DNA of 59,726 bases. Origin: Chaetoceros tenuissimus (taxonomy: Eukaryota > Bacillariophyta > Thalassiosirophyceae > Chaetocerotales > Chaetocerotaceae). Numbering within the stretch: position 1 is the stretch's first letter; each line of letters starts with the position of its first letter. Position numbers and translations under genes: made by a program. The notes under the pieces were generated by a model. It saw nothing but the letters and a program-made list of their open reading frames with translations, searched no databases and was not told the origin of the DNA. The stretch spans positions 1-59,726 of the forward strand of contig BLLK01000076.1 in the NCBI GenBank assembly GCA_021927905.1, given 5' to 3'. Shown here piece after piece: positions 50,173-59,561 of the stretch.

Positions 50173-52773
50173 TTACTTTATTTCAAAGACCTTTTTCCAA
50201 TCGATTTGTTTGCATATTTTTATTGCATTCGACTCATTTGTGAAAGTCAAGGGGTGCTTTCGACTTTGACAAAACTTATGGAAACATGGAACATTCGATC
50301 CATCCGGTAGCTTTACATTTGCAGAGCGCTGAAAGGGTAGCTTACTTTGTCCAAGTTTGGTGACAGTTATGTTTCTTTCGTCCACTATCCATTTCAGTAA
50401 CATTTCACTGTTGCACCCACGCTTTCCACCTTTTGTCAGATCATCTGGCAGTAGTTTCATGCAACCCTTGACATCTTTCTTCGATAGTTCTGAATAATAA
50501 TTTCCAAATACGTCTGCAGTGTCACGTCGCGAAACTAGGATATGGTCATTTATTTCACTTGGTTGTAGAGGAGGATCCCTTGCATCACATGCAGGGATGA
50601 AAATGTCTCCACCTTTAGCTATAAGATTGCGTATGTCAAACTCTTTCAACCAGAGAGAGTCGTCACGAAGGAACATGACATAATCGTATTTAAAACCTTC
50701 TTCCTTTTCCCAATTGGTGGCAGTCTTCCACAAACTCTGTATAGCGAGATGCAACCTCAAAAGATTCCTATTTGCATTTGCAGTCCTTTGCGATATAGCA
50801 GCGTTTCTACTGTCAATGATAGGAAATCTTGAGTCTGGATCTTCGTCTGGGTGTTCTTGTAGGGCTCTTTCTCTTCTAGCGATAAGCATTGGCTCAGAAT
50901 CTATATCAATAGATTCCTGCAAATTCACGGCACCTACAGACGAGGTCAGACTGGCAATTTTGGTTCGTATATATTCCTCTATGTCAACAAAATCTTCAAC
51001 AGAAGAAGAAGGTAGTGTGGGATCTGGCTGAAGGCGGTCTGTGTATCCTGAGTCTGACCTGTAAGCTTTCATTCGAGCGGTGCTTAGTGACACATAATAG
51101 TCAACGGATGCTCTTTTTTTCATAGGTTTTATCAAATTTTTCAGAGCAGAATCAAAAATGAACCTATTCAAAGTACCCGCTACAATCACAGCAACTCTCG
51201 GCTTTGTTGACGTTGTGGTGGTCGTTGGTGTAGTCTCATTGTCCTTGATCATTTCCTCATCAATATGTGTGTTGGAACTTGCTACACATCGAGAAAAGCT
51301 CCTATAGTACCAATGGCAGCTTCTCTTTGCAATGTGTAACATAGGTCTTTGCTTTTCATTAATATATATGCGGTCGCGATATTCTTGACCAGAAACTTGC
51401 ATATGAGGAGAAAGCCTCAACCCTGAGCTTGCTAGTACATGTGGAAATGAAATCTGATCTCGGTCGGAGAAACAGTGTATTTCACTGAGCCATGAACACC
51501 CAAAATCTCCATTAAATTTGCGGCAGGTTGAATTACGCATATCATAAACGATGAAGGCAGTATCAACAAGTGGATGCTGATTGTAAAATAACTGACTCGA
51601 CTGTAGTGCTTCATTACTATGCATTTCCTCGTAGTGTTGACACTGGAGTCGTAGAGTTTCGAGATCATCAGATACAGTAGGTCTCTTTTCAGCAGAAGCA
51701 ATAATAGCCTCGCAATGAGCTTTAAAACTGACTGTCGAGGAGTCTCCAACAGAAGCTTTATCAGGAGGCAATCCCATGTAGCTCGAGCAAACACCATAGC
51801 GACCAACGGTACGATTGAAGTGTAGTAAGTAATCGCTTGGTAAACCTTTGGGCGAAGGCATATTGCCATGATTCGATTGAAGAAGTTTAGCATCCTGCCA
51901 AATCACTCTATCAGCCCAAGGGAAGATTAGACCAGGATTCAGCTTCAAGATTTTTGTATTCCGACGGTTGTTCTTGTATGGCATTCTAGATGGGTCAATC
52001 ACAACGAGCCGCTGAGAACCATCTGATGATAGAAGGTCTCCCGTATGATCAACATCAGTCACAAATTGGAAAAAGCAAGTTCCATGACGTCGAACCACTT
52101 TGATACTATGGTCACCAAGAAAATTTGATGATCGCATCCATTGCTCATATTTGCTTCCAAGAGCAGCTCCGTAGACTACTAATTCTTTGCACTTGCTTGC
52201 AAACTTCTTTGCAATATCTTCTTGTAATTCTCTCAAATATTCTGCATTGTCTCCACAAAGCCCACAAGAGCGCTTATAGGAAGCAGAACTGAAAATAGAG
52301 CGATGTGGATCCTTCATACATGTACCATCCAATATCCAGGGAACATTCTTCTCTGGTGAATGGCATTGTATTTTCGGTGCCACTCCTACTGCTTGTCTCA
52401 AGAGTGTTGATGTAGATACATTTCGAGACACCATGCTTTTCATATCATGCTCCTTACTCTCTGTATGATTGCTACTGGAAGAAGAAGAATCATACAAACG
52501 TTGCTTTTGAAGTAAGTCGAAATGAGCTTCTCTACTGGAAAATACATGCTGTCGCTGATTCTTCATCGACATGCTGTCCTTGTCTGGGGCTTTGATAATG
52601 TTGGCACTGACAATCTTTAGGTCTAAGGCGATAGAAATGTTGAGAATAATTGTTAGGAACAAAAGGAGTAACATTCCCAATAGGATCAATTCAATTTTCT
52701 TCATCTTTCGCTTCTTCATCTTTCGTATCTTCATATTTGATTGGGAATGAATATAGGCATTGTTGTGCGTCAT
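50173..52773 (-). CDS. Bimodular glycosyltransferase: DUF616 (TOD1/MUCI70-type) plus second transferase-like domain
   Basis: 866 residues, single exon, ATG at 52773. Lys/Arg-rich cytoplasmic tail, anchor at about 27-50, and a Ser-rich stem to about 130. Residues about 195-490 resemble DUF616: MPYKNNRRNTKILKLNPGL, FPWADRVIWQDAKL near 285-297, VDTAFIVYDMRNSTC and FSDRDQISFPHVL. A Thr-rich linker (ETTPTTTTTST) precedes a second domain from about 532, with RVAVIVAGTLNRF and, near 700, YDYVMFLRDDSLWL with an acidic pair of D-x-D type. Two transferase modules in one chain suggest a polymerising or two-step enzyme. A near-identical but broken copy is at 13802-15787. Module B lies 132 bp upstream. 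The DIRS-like element follows on its upstream side. Confidence 0.82.
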   Translation of the reverse strand: MTHNNAYIHSQSNMKIRKMKKRKMKKIELILLGMLLLLFLTIILNISIALDLKIVSANIIKAPDKDSMSMKNQRQHVFSSREAHFDLLQKQRLYDSSSSSSNHTESKEHDMKSMVSRNVSTSTLLRQAVGVAPKIQCHSPEKNVPWILDGTCMKDPHRSIFSSASYKRSCGLCGDNAEYLRELQEDIAKKFASKCKELVVYGAALGSKYEQWMRSSNFLGDHSIKVVRRHGTCFFQFVTDVDHTGDLLSSDGSQRLVVIDPSRMPYKNNRRNTKILKLNPGLIFPWADRVIWQDAKLLQSNHGNMPSPKGLPSDYLLHFNRTVGRYGVCSSYMGLPPDKASVGDSSTVSFKAHCEAIIASAEKRPTVSDDLETLRLQCQHYEEMHSNEALQSSQLFYNQHPLVDTAFIVYDMRNSTCRKFNGDFGCSWLSEIHCFSDRDQISFPHVLASSGLRLSPHMQVSGQEYRDRIYINEKQRPMLHIAKRSCHWYYRSFSRCVASSNTHIDEEMIKDNETTPTTTTTSTKPRVAVIVAGTLNRFIFDSALKNLIKPMKKRASVDYYVSLSTARMKAYRSDSGYTDRLQPDPTLPSSSVEDFVDIEEYIRTKIASLTSSVGAVNLQESIDIDSEPMLIARRERALQEHPDEDPDSRFPIIDSRNAAISQRTANANRNLLRLHLAIQSLWKTATNWEKEEGFKYDYVMFLRDDSLWLKEFDIRNLIAKGGDIFIPACDARDPPLQPSEINDHILVSRRDTADVFGNYYSELSKKDVKGCMKLLPDDLTKGGKRGCNSEMLLKWIVDERNITVTKLGQSKLPFQRSANVKLPDGSNVPCFHKFCQSRKHPLTFTNESNAIKICKQIDWKKVFEIK

Positions 52774-52904
52774 AGAGAAGAAGAAGAAGTATAAAATCCT
52801 ATTCGAGGGAGAAGCTATGAATTGGCGATTACTCGTACATATTTTTCCTATTGGAAAATGTCAATATCTTGGAACATACGAGCGAATATTTACGTGATTT
52901 GGGA

Positions 52905-53120
52905 TGGAGCAGAAGACAGTAGCTTGGGTAGGAGACGTTTTCTTTCTCAAAAGGGGGGCATCAATAAGACCTTGAATCAAAATGTCAAGATCTAGATCAG
53001 GATCGCCGAATTTCGGATGGCCTGGAGGAATTGTCACTTTTTTGGAAATTGGAGAAATGTCTCGGTTTCACCCGACTGCCTTAGAAGAGGGAGAACTTTT
53101 CATGATGACCCGAACAGGCC
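52905..53120 (-). promoter_or_regulatory. Repeated upstream module B, before the DUF616 gene
   Basis: Near-identical to 47870-48060, from AGCAGAAGACAGTAGCTTGG to GATGACCCGAACAGGCCC. Identity ends after ACAGGCCC in both places, which here marks the likely left limit of the DIRS-like element. Confidence 0.65.
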
Positions 53121-53594
53121 CATTTTGCACATACAGTTCAATAGGGAAAAGAAAGAGAAGCGAAGGAGGTGAAAGTGCAAACTACGATGCAGGTAGAATA
53201 TCTTTTGAAACGTCTGCTAACGTCTAGGTGTCAGATTTTGAAAGTTTGAAAAAATGACGCACAATCCATACTCTAATACATCTACTACCTACAGAAAAGA
53301 TTCTAGAGATATGATTGGAAGTCTCGAACTTGAAACAAGTGACGTATATCGAAAAGGAACGGCTGACAGACGGAAGAAGGAATTGAAACGAATGACGTGT
53401 TACAAGCAGAGCCATTGAAATTGTAAGATGTCAGAAAGAGGTGTCAGTTAGAAGGTCTTTACTTTACTTCAGCAGTGTGCTCATAGAAAGTCGAAATTCA
53501 GTTGTGTGGAAGAATAGCTATCTTGTACTGGAACTGGAAAGAAAATTTTTCACTTTCTCCAAACTAATCTAATTTCAAATTCAATCGCTACACC

Positions 53595-55754
53595 ATGTCT
53601 TTGTTCGCTGATTTCATTCCTACCGGCCCAGGTAAGCAACCTGCTAAAGTGCGTGGGGGGGGAAGGGATGATGATGATGATGATGATGATAATGTCAGTC
53701 CTTTCTCTGATTCTTGGACGGAGGCAGGGTCTGCAAACACTGCCCCTCCAGTCAGATACGGACTCTGTGTAGCGCTAGTCAATGATCTCGGAGCCTTGTG
53801 CTGTGGGAGAATTGGCAACAATGGGAATGTCTTCTGTGGAGCGGTCGGCTCGAAGGGATGCCCAACCAGCCATGAGAACAAGGTGGCAGTTCTGGAGGCC
53901 CGCAAAGCTACAGGTGCTGCTGCCTTGTACTACATGTCTAAATCTTCTGCTAAGATCAAGCTTGCTGTTGATCCGATGCTGGATGCTGCTAACTTGGATA
54001 CCATGGAGATTGCGGGACTCCTTCAGGCCAACTTCAAGGATCAAGGAGATTGGATGCATGAAGTTGAGGCTAGAACTGAAGCTCTATTGACTGGTGTCTC
54101 TCTTGCTATTGCTAGATCTACCGTCAAGAAACCTGCCGTGTTCAGCAAGATGGACGATGAAGAGGATATGGAGGACGTTGCTCATGGACTGACTGACATG
54201 TTCGATAAAGCTGCTCTTAATTCACCTGAGAGAGTGAGTGACCAGAAACCAGCTGCTATCGAGCCCAAGGAAGAAGGATGGTTGACGTTAGTGGACAAGC
54301 AGATTGAAGCGTGGATGAGTTCTGCTAATCAAAAGCTCGAGAAAGATGTCGAAGATCTTACTACCAAGTATCAGCTGCTTTGTACCCAGGTGGGAAATCC
54401 AAGTGTTCACCTCGCAAGAGCAGGGCAATCTATTTGGGAAGCAATCGAAGATACAGGTGCTCCGGATCTCATGAAGGTAGTACAAGATCCTGTCAAGCTC
54501 AAGGATCTGCAAGAGGCTGTATTTCAGAATCAAGACTTCAAGAAGTATCTCAAATCTACTAAGGATACGGTTCAGAGCATCACCGACAGAATCAGTAAAT
54601 TGGAGCTGGCTAATGCGAACCGGTCTGCTGCCCCTGCTACTGCTACTTCTCTTTTTGACAGCTTTCATGTTGGAGTCGCGGCACCACCACCAGCTGCAGC
54701 TCCGAATGGAGATACTCTGGCAAAGTTAGCTCAGAAGGTAGCAGATCTTGAACGAGCTAAGAATGGAAATTCTTCTAGAGGAGAGATCACTGTGGTATTC
54801 AAGGATCGGGTATTCACTTCAACTAAAGATGTGCGTTCAGCTTTCAGAATGAATCCTACATCTACTTCTCTGGTACGTCCGTCGATGGTCTACGACGCTT
54901 ACATCCTCTTCGACCTTGTAGCCGACAGAGTATTTGGCTATCCAGACGAGAGGAAGTTCTCTCCAGATAAAGCTCACAGGCTTAACAGGAGCGTCAAGGA
55001 CTTGTTGCATATCCAGTCATCTACCTTGAGTGGGCTACCTAACTTCTTCGATGGATCAAAGAGCTCAAAGATCTTCATGGATGGTAGTATTAAAGGATCA
55101 AAGGCGAGCGTGTTCTCTAACATCAAGTCCCATGATATTTGGGGACCTATGGGGACTCCAAACAATTGTGTCAGGGTGGCTGCAGAAAGGGCCTTGGATT
55201 CCATCAAGCTGGAATACTTGAACAATCCCAGGGAAGGTTTGGATGCTTCGGTCACTGTACTATTGGATTCCATGCTGGTACGCTCTGTTGAATTCGTCAA
55301 GGCTGTGTTTCTCTTTCTCTCCAACGAGTATGAAACACTAAAGCTGTACTTCAGTGAGGGAGACAAGTGCTGGAATTTCCTATGCAATTGTGTAAAGCAA
55401 GTGTTCTCCAGTGAATTCCATGTTGCTAGAGCTGTCTCCAGCTCCGCGGATCATATGAACTGCGACGGAACTAACGTGAATGTGATTTGGACAGCACTGC
55501 GTACTATTTCTATCCAAGAAGACTTTCTTCGCGTGGGCTTTGAGAATCATTCTGGTTTGTCTAGCGCATACTCCCGCTTTATGCTCACCCATATGCCAAA
55601 CAAGGCTGTCACCAAGCTACAGACTGAGATGGAGGGCACGGTGAAGAAGGTAAAGGCAATCGAGGAGAAGTTGACAAAGGTAGAGGGTTTGGCAAACTCG
55701 GCTATTTCCAAGGCTGCAGCAGCAGGCGGAGGAAAGAAGAAGAAGGAGACCTGA
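53595..55754 (+). CDS. DIRS-like element ORF1 (gag-like)
   Basis: 719 residues, ATG at 53595. After a run of eight Asp (about residues 25-32) comes a Cys/His block, LCCGRIGNNGNVFCG then SKGCPTSHENK (about 66-96), a possible small zinc-binding module. Residues about 230-345 and the C-terminal 60 residues are predicted coiled coil (LEKDVEDLTTKYQLL; KLQTEMEGTVKKVKAIEEKL), ending in a basic tail GGGKKKKET. No enzyme motif. By position it should be the structural protein of the particle. The frame is intact, and the stop is 19 bases before the ORF2 frame is taken up. Confidence 0.75.
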   Translation: MSLFADFIPTGPGKQPAKVRGGGRDDDDDDDDNVSPFSDSWTEAGSANTAPPVRYGLCVALVNDLGALCCGRIGNNGNVFCGAVGSKGCPTSHENKVAVLEARKATGAAALYYMSKSSAKIKLAVDPMLDAANLDTMEIAGLLQANFKDQGDWMHEVEARTEALLTGVSLAIARSTVKKPAVFSKMDDEEDMEDVAHGLTDMFDKAALNSPERVSDQKPAAIEPKEEGWLTLVDKQIEAWMSSANQKLEKDVEDLTTKYQLLCTQVGNPSVHLARAGQSIWEAIEDTGAPDLMKVVQDPVKLKDLQEAVFQNQDFKKYLKSTKDTVQSITDRISKLELANANRSAAPATATSLFDSFHVGVAAPPPAAAPNGDTLAKLAQKVADLERAKNGNSSRGEITVVFKDRVFTSTKDVRSAFRMNPTSTSLVRPSMVYDAYILFDLVADRVFGYPDERKFSPDKAHRLNRSVKDLLHIQSSTLSGLPNFFDGSKSSKIFMDGSIKGSKASVFSNIKSHDIWGPMGTPNNCVRVAAERALDSIKLEYLNNPREGLDASVTVLLDSMLVRSVEFVKAVFLFLSNEYETLKLYFSEGDKCWNFLCNCVKQVFSSEFHVARAVSSSADHMNCDGTNVNVIWTALRTISIQEDFLRVGFENHSGLSSAYSRFMLTHMPNKAVTKLQTEMEGTVKKVKAIEEKLTKVEGLANSAISKAAAAGGGKKKKET

Positions 55755-55772
55755 GAGGTTGGGGTCAATGAA

Positions 55773-58700
55773 GTGCAAGTAAGATTAGAGGAAGAGTGTA
55801 GTGGCATTAAATTAATTACACCTGTCAACACTCCTCTTTTCATATTTGCACAACATTGGCCCTCATTGGCCTTCAGTAGTGTGTCACTAGGTTGTAAAAA
55901 CCTAACGACGGTAGTAGATGACATCACATTGCAAGGCAAGTTGGAGTTAGAAAAATCACAAATTGGGGTTACAGTTTGTAGGAGGAATGAAACTCTACGG
56001 GCATTGCATGCATTCAAGGGATCTTGCTGGGTAATGTTACAAGGCTCAGTCAATTACCTTGTACAAATTCTCTCTGCTTTACCTCAGGAGATGGCTTCGC
56101 AGGCGGTGGTTCTCATAACTAATGGCAACAGGAGAAGACTGAGAGACTTTGGTTTGAATGAGGATGTGGGTGGAGCATTGGATCACGTATGGTGGATTGG
56201 ATCAGCCCAAGAACTGCACATTCCAGCTGCTAAGGTGCATGCACAACTGAGAGATATGCTAAAGTGTACGGAGGAAGGAAGCTTCTACTCTGGCGATATG
56301 AATACTCCAGCATATATTCCCTTGGCTAGAATAAATGATCCTGTGATCTGTCCTTCGGTGTTAGTAAGATCTGGGAAGGTGAGGCGAAAGATAACTTCTG
56401 CTGAAGCTTTAGATCTGTACGATGTTGAAGTGCAGTACCAGCATTTCACATCTATAGATTTCAAGAAGCAAGCACCTGGAAAAATCACGTATGGGTTGAT
56501 GGAATCGGTGTTGAAAGCTAGAAGTGTATTGAGTAAGAAGCGTGAAGTAGAGGACACCGGCAGTGATGTACCTTCGGCTAAGAAGGCAAGGGTAACGCAG
56601 ATACTGGTAGAAGAAGATCCGCAGATCGAGGATGTAAGGGAGGATCCAACAGTCAAGAGTGCCAAGGCAACCAAATCAGATGATGCCGAGGTTCAAGTGG
56701 ACATTTGGAACAGACGAATGTTTCAAAAGTGTTTGAGTGTTACCTATCAAGCGGATAAGCATGCTAAGATGTGTGATATGCTGCGAAGAGTTATGCTACG
56801 TTTCTATCAGAGAAAGATCTACGCAAGCTTTAGAAAATACCTACACAAGGAGCATGGTGCTAAGGCAGTCTCAAGATACCATCAACTCAAGCAGAACAAG
56901 AAAAAGAAGCTATCTGAGTTGGAGAAGGATATCATCGTAGGAACAGATGCAATTCGTAGAGCCTCGGAAGCTTCATACTGGGAGTGGACTAGTGGTTCTA
57001 CACTGTTCTTTTGGCGGTGGCCGGAGTGCTATCAACAGGAAGTAAGGGACGGTTTGGCTGTGACTTTGCTAGACAAGCCACCTGTTTACTGGAAGAAATC
57101 CAGATGGCCAGAGGATGATAAACAGCTGGAAGCTATGCGGAAGAAGATCAAAAAGGTAGCGGATAGAGGCTATATCAAAGATGGAGAGGTGGACAGTTTG
57201 ATTTCATTCTTTGCTGTACCAAAGGGTGAAGAAGACATAAGAATGGTGTATGATGCCACCAAGTGTGGCTTGAACGAGGTTATCTGGTCACCAAACTTCT
57301 TTCTACCTACTGTAGCAACGGTGGTACGAAGCGCTACTCCAGATACTTTCTTTGGTGACATAGATTTGGGGGAGATGTTTCTCAACTATTTCTTGGATGA
57401 GGATCTTAGATCAAGTGCTGGGGTGGATGTGACAAACATTGCTGATCTGCTTGAGGTGGAGGTTCCAGAGGGGAAGAGACTGATCATGCGATGGGAGAGG
57501 AACCTCATGGGGCTAAAGAGTTCTCTGTATAACTGCATCAGAACCTTTTTGTGGAGCGAAGACTTCATTCGTGGAGACAGAAAAGACAGCAACAATCCTT
57601 TACGGTGGGACACAGTAGTCACTAACTTGCCTGGCTCAGCTGATTATGATCCTACAAAGCCTTGGATCTACAGGTGGGATGAAACTAACAAGAGAATTGC
57701 TGCTTCCTTTTGTTCATATGTGGATGACATTCGTACTTGGGCTCAAGGTGAAGACCACTGCAACGAAGCAACTCGTACCATAGCTGCAAAGATTAACTAT
57801 CTAGGTCAGCAAGATGCGCCGCGTAAAAGGAGAGAAGTGAGTCAGGCACCTGGAGCATGGGCTGGAGCTACAGTAGAAACAGTAGCTGGAGAAGGAGTCT
57901 ACGCTTCTATACTTCCGGAGAAGTGGAACAAAGCTAGAGATATTGTGGAAAAGTGGCTAAGATGTGCTCCAGAGGAGGAGGAAGAGGACTGGAAGGTGAA
58001 CCGGAAGGAGTTGGAGAAGGATACTGGTTTCTTGATTCATGTATGCTTAACCTTTGAAAATTTCAAGCCTTACTTGAAGGGTTTCTACAACACCCTTAAT
58101 GGCTGGAGATGGGATAGGGACTCAGACGGTTGGAAGAGAAGCAATAAAGACTGGAAGCAGTATTGGGAAGATTTGGAAGCAGGAGATGGAACTACCAATG
58201 GTGTTGAATGGACCAACATTGGAAGTAGGGCGGAGCACTGGTCAGATGTAAAGTTCATGTTGAAGGAAGAACATCAAGATGACAATGCGCCTGTGTTTGT
58301 GAAGGGGGTACCTCGCTTCAAGCAAGATCTTAGAGTGCTTAGTAAGTTGCTAGAGTCAGAAACACCAAGTAAAAGACTCATAAGAGGTAGCAAAATCTGG
58401 GAGATAATCTACGGCTTTGGAGACGCGAGTGGATCCGGCTTTGGTATGTCATGGGAAAAAGACTGCAAGGGCGAGACTACAGGCAGATCAAGCATCTCTT
58501 ACAGATTTGGAAGATGGGGAAGTGATATGGATGATTCTAGTTCTAATCTCCGCGAGCTGAAAAACCTAGTTCAGACGCTGGAGAAGATGGGAGAGAAAGA
58601 GCTAGAAGGAGTGGAGATGTTTCTATTTACGGATAACTCCACAGCTGAAGCAGCCTTTTACAAGGGATCTTCAAGCTCAGAATGGCTGTTTGATTTGGTA

Positions 58701-59561
58701 GTGAGGCTTTCTGTGCTAGAAATGACTCGTAACTGCAAGATACATATCATACATGTAGCAGGCACTAGAATGATAGCGCAAGGCGCGGATGGTTTGAGCA
58801 GAGGAGCTCTAACTGAAGGAGTAATGAAAGGAGAAGCAATGAAATCATTTGTTCCGCTGCATCAGTCAGCCTTGGACAGAGATCCAGCACTGGAACCGTG
58901 GCTACGTGACTGGTTTGAAAGTGCAGGAAGAAATCAAGGCCAAGATTTGGAGTTTCTGTCCATGGAGGACTGGTTTGAGAGAGGTCATGACATTTTGGAA
59001 GGCAGTGTCAACGTAGACGGTCAATGGGTTCCAAATTATGTATCTGGTAATTTTGTATGGTCGCCTCCTCCTAGCTTGGCTTTACCTTGCTTGGAAGAAA
59101 TACGGCGCGCCAGACACAAGAGACAAGAGTCAACTCACATTTTCATTTGTCCCAGGTTGATGACACCTGCATGGAAAAGGCATTTACACAAGGCGGCTGA
59201 TATCATCTTGGAACTTCCCCCTGGTCATGCAGCTTGGAGTGTGAACATGTTTGAACCTTTACTAATAGCAATATTTTTTCCTTTCCTCAACAGTAGACCA
59301 TGGCAACTCAAAGGGTCACCAGCACTTTTGGAATTGGGAAGGAAGGTGCAACAGGTGTTCAAAGGAGACGAAAGCACCAAAAGACATGTTTTGCGGGAAC
59401 TTTGGAATCTCCCGAGAAGGCTGCAAGGAATGTCAGATGAGTTGGTGCTGCGAGTGCTACGTATATCAGGGGAGCCTAGAATTTCATCGAAAGCTACCGG
59501 AAAACGACGAAGGAGCAAAGTGGAAGAAAACAAGCGACTCAAACCGTTTCAATCATGCTAG
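55773..59561 (+). CDS. DIRS-like element ORF2: reverse transcriptase and RNase H
   Basis: 1262 codons open without an ATG at the 5' end: the first codon shown is GTG and an in-frame TGA lies just upstream, so translation may start at an inner Met (about residue 88 or 107) or by coupling to ORF1. RT: FFAVPKGEEDIRMVYDATKC at about 481-500, motif A DIDLGEMFLNYF near 529, catalytic SYVDDIRTW near 649. RNase H: GFGDASGSGFG near 883, the Glu in NLRELKN, LFTDNSTAEAA near 951 and GADGLSRG near 1003, giving the expected D-E-D-D set. The C-terminal about 200 residues (LALPCLEEIRRARHK, PRLMTPAWKRHL) are typical of this element group. The frame is intact. Confidence 0.85.
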   Translation: MQVRLEEECSGIKLITPVNTPLFIFAQHWPSLAFSSVSLGCKNLTTVVDDITLQGKLELEKSQIGVTVCRRNETLRALHAFKGSCWVMLQGSVNYLVQILSALPQEMASQAVVLITNGNRRRLRDFGLNEDVGGALDHVWWIGSAQELHIPAAKVHAQLRDMLKCTEEGSFYSGDMNTPAYIPLARINDPVICPSVLVRSGKVRRKITSAEALDLYDVEVQYQHFTSIDFKKQAPGKITYGLMESVLKARSVLSKKREVEDTGSDVPSAKKARVTQILVEEDPQIEDVREDPTVKSAKATKSDDAEVQVDIWNRRMFQKCLSVTYQADKHAKMCDMLRRVMLRFYQRKIYASFRKYLHKEHGAKAVSRYHQLKQNKKKKLSELEKDIIVGTDAIRRASEASYWEWTSGSTLFFWRWPECYQQEVRDGLAVTLLDKPPVYWKKSRWPEDDKQLEAMRKKIKKVADRGYIKDGEVDSLISFFAVPKGEEDIRMVYDATKCGLNEVIWSPNFFLPTVATVVRSATPDTFFGDIDLGEMFLNYFLDEDLRSSAGVDVTNIADLLEVEVPEGKRLIMRWERNLMGLKSSLYNCIRTFLWSEDFIRGDRKDSNNPLRWDTVVTNLPGSADYDPTKPWIYRWDETNKRIAASFCSYVDDIRTWAQGEDHCNEATRTIAAKINYLGQQDAPRKRREVSQAPGAWAGATVETVAGEGVYASILPEKWNKARDIVEKWLRCAPEEEEEDWKVNRKELEKDTGFLIHVCLTFENFKPYLKGFYNTLNGWRWDRDSDGWKRSNKDWKQYWEDLEAGDGTTNGVEWTNIGSRAEHWSDVKFMLKEEHQDDNAPVFVKGVPRFKQDLRVLSKLLESETPSKRLIRGSKIWEIIYGFGDASGSGFGMSWEKDCKGETTGRSSISYRFGRWGSDMDDSSSNLRELKNLVQTLEKMGEKELEGVEMFLFTDNSTAEAAFYKGSSSSEWLFDLVVRLSVLEMTRNCKIHIIHVAGTRMIAQGADGLSRGALTEGVMKGEAMKSFVPLHQSALDRDPALEPWLRDWFESAGRNQGQDLEFLSMEDWFERGHDILEGSVNVDGQWVPNYVSGNFVWSPPPSLALPCLEEIRRARHKRQESTHIFICPRLMTPAWKRHLHKAADIILELPPGHAAWSVNMFEPLLIAIFFPFLNSRPWQLKGSPALLELGRKVQQVFKGDESTKRHVLRELWNLPRRLQGMSDELVLRVLRISGEPRISSKATGKRRRSKVEENKRLKPFQSC

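Noticed and set aside
53588-56053. Minus-strand ORFs opposite the DIRS-like ORFs
   Set aside because: Shadows of strongly supported plus-strand coding sequence.
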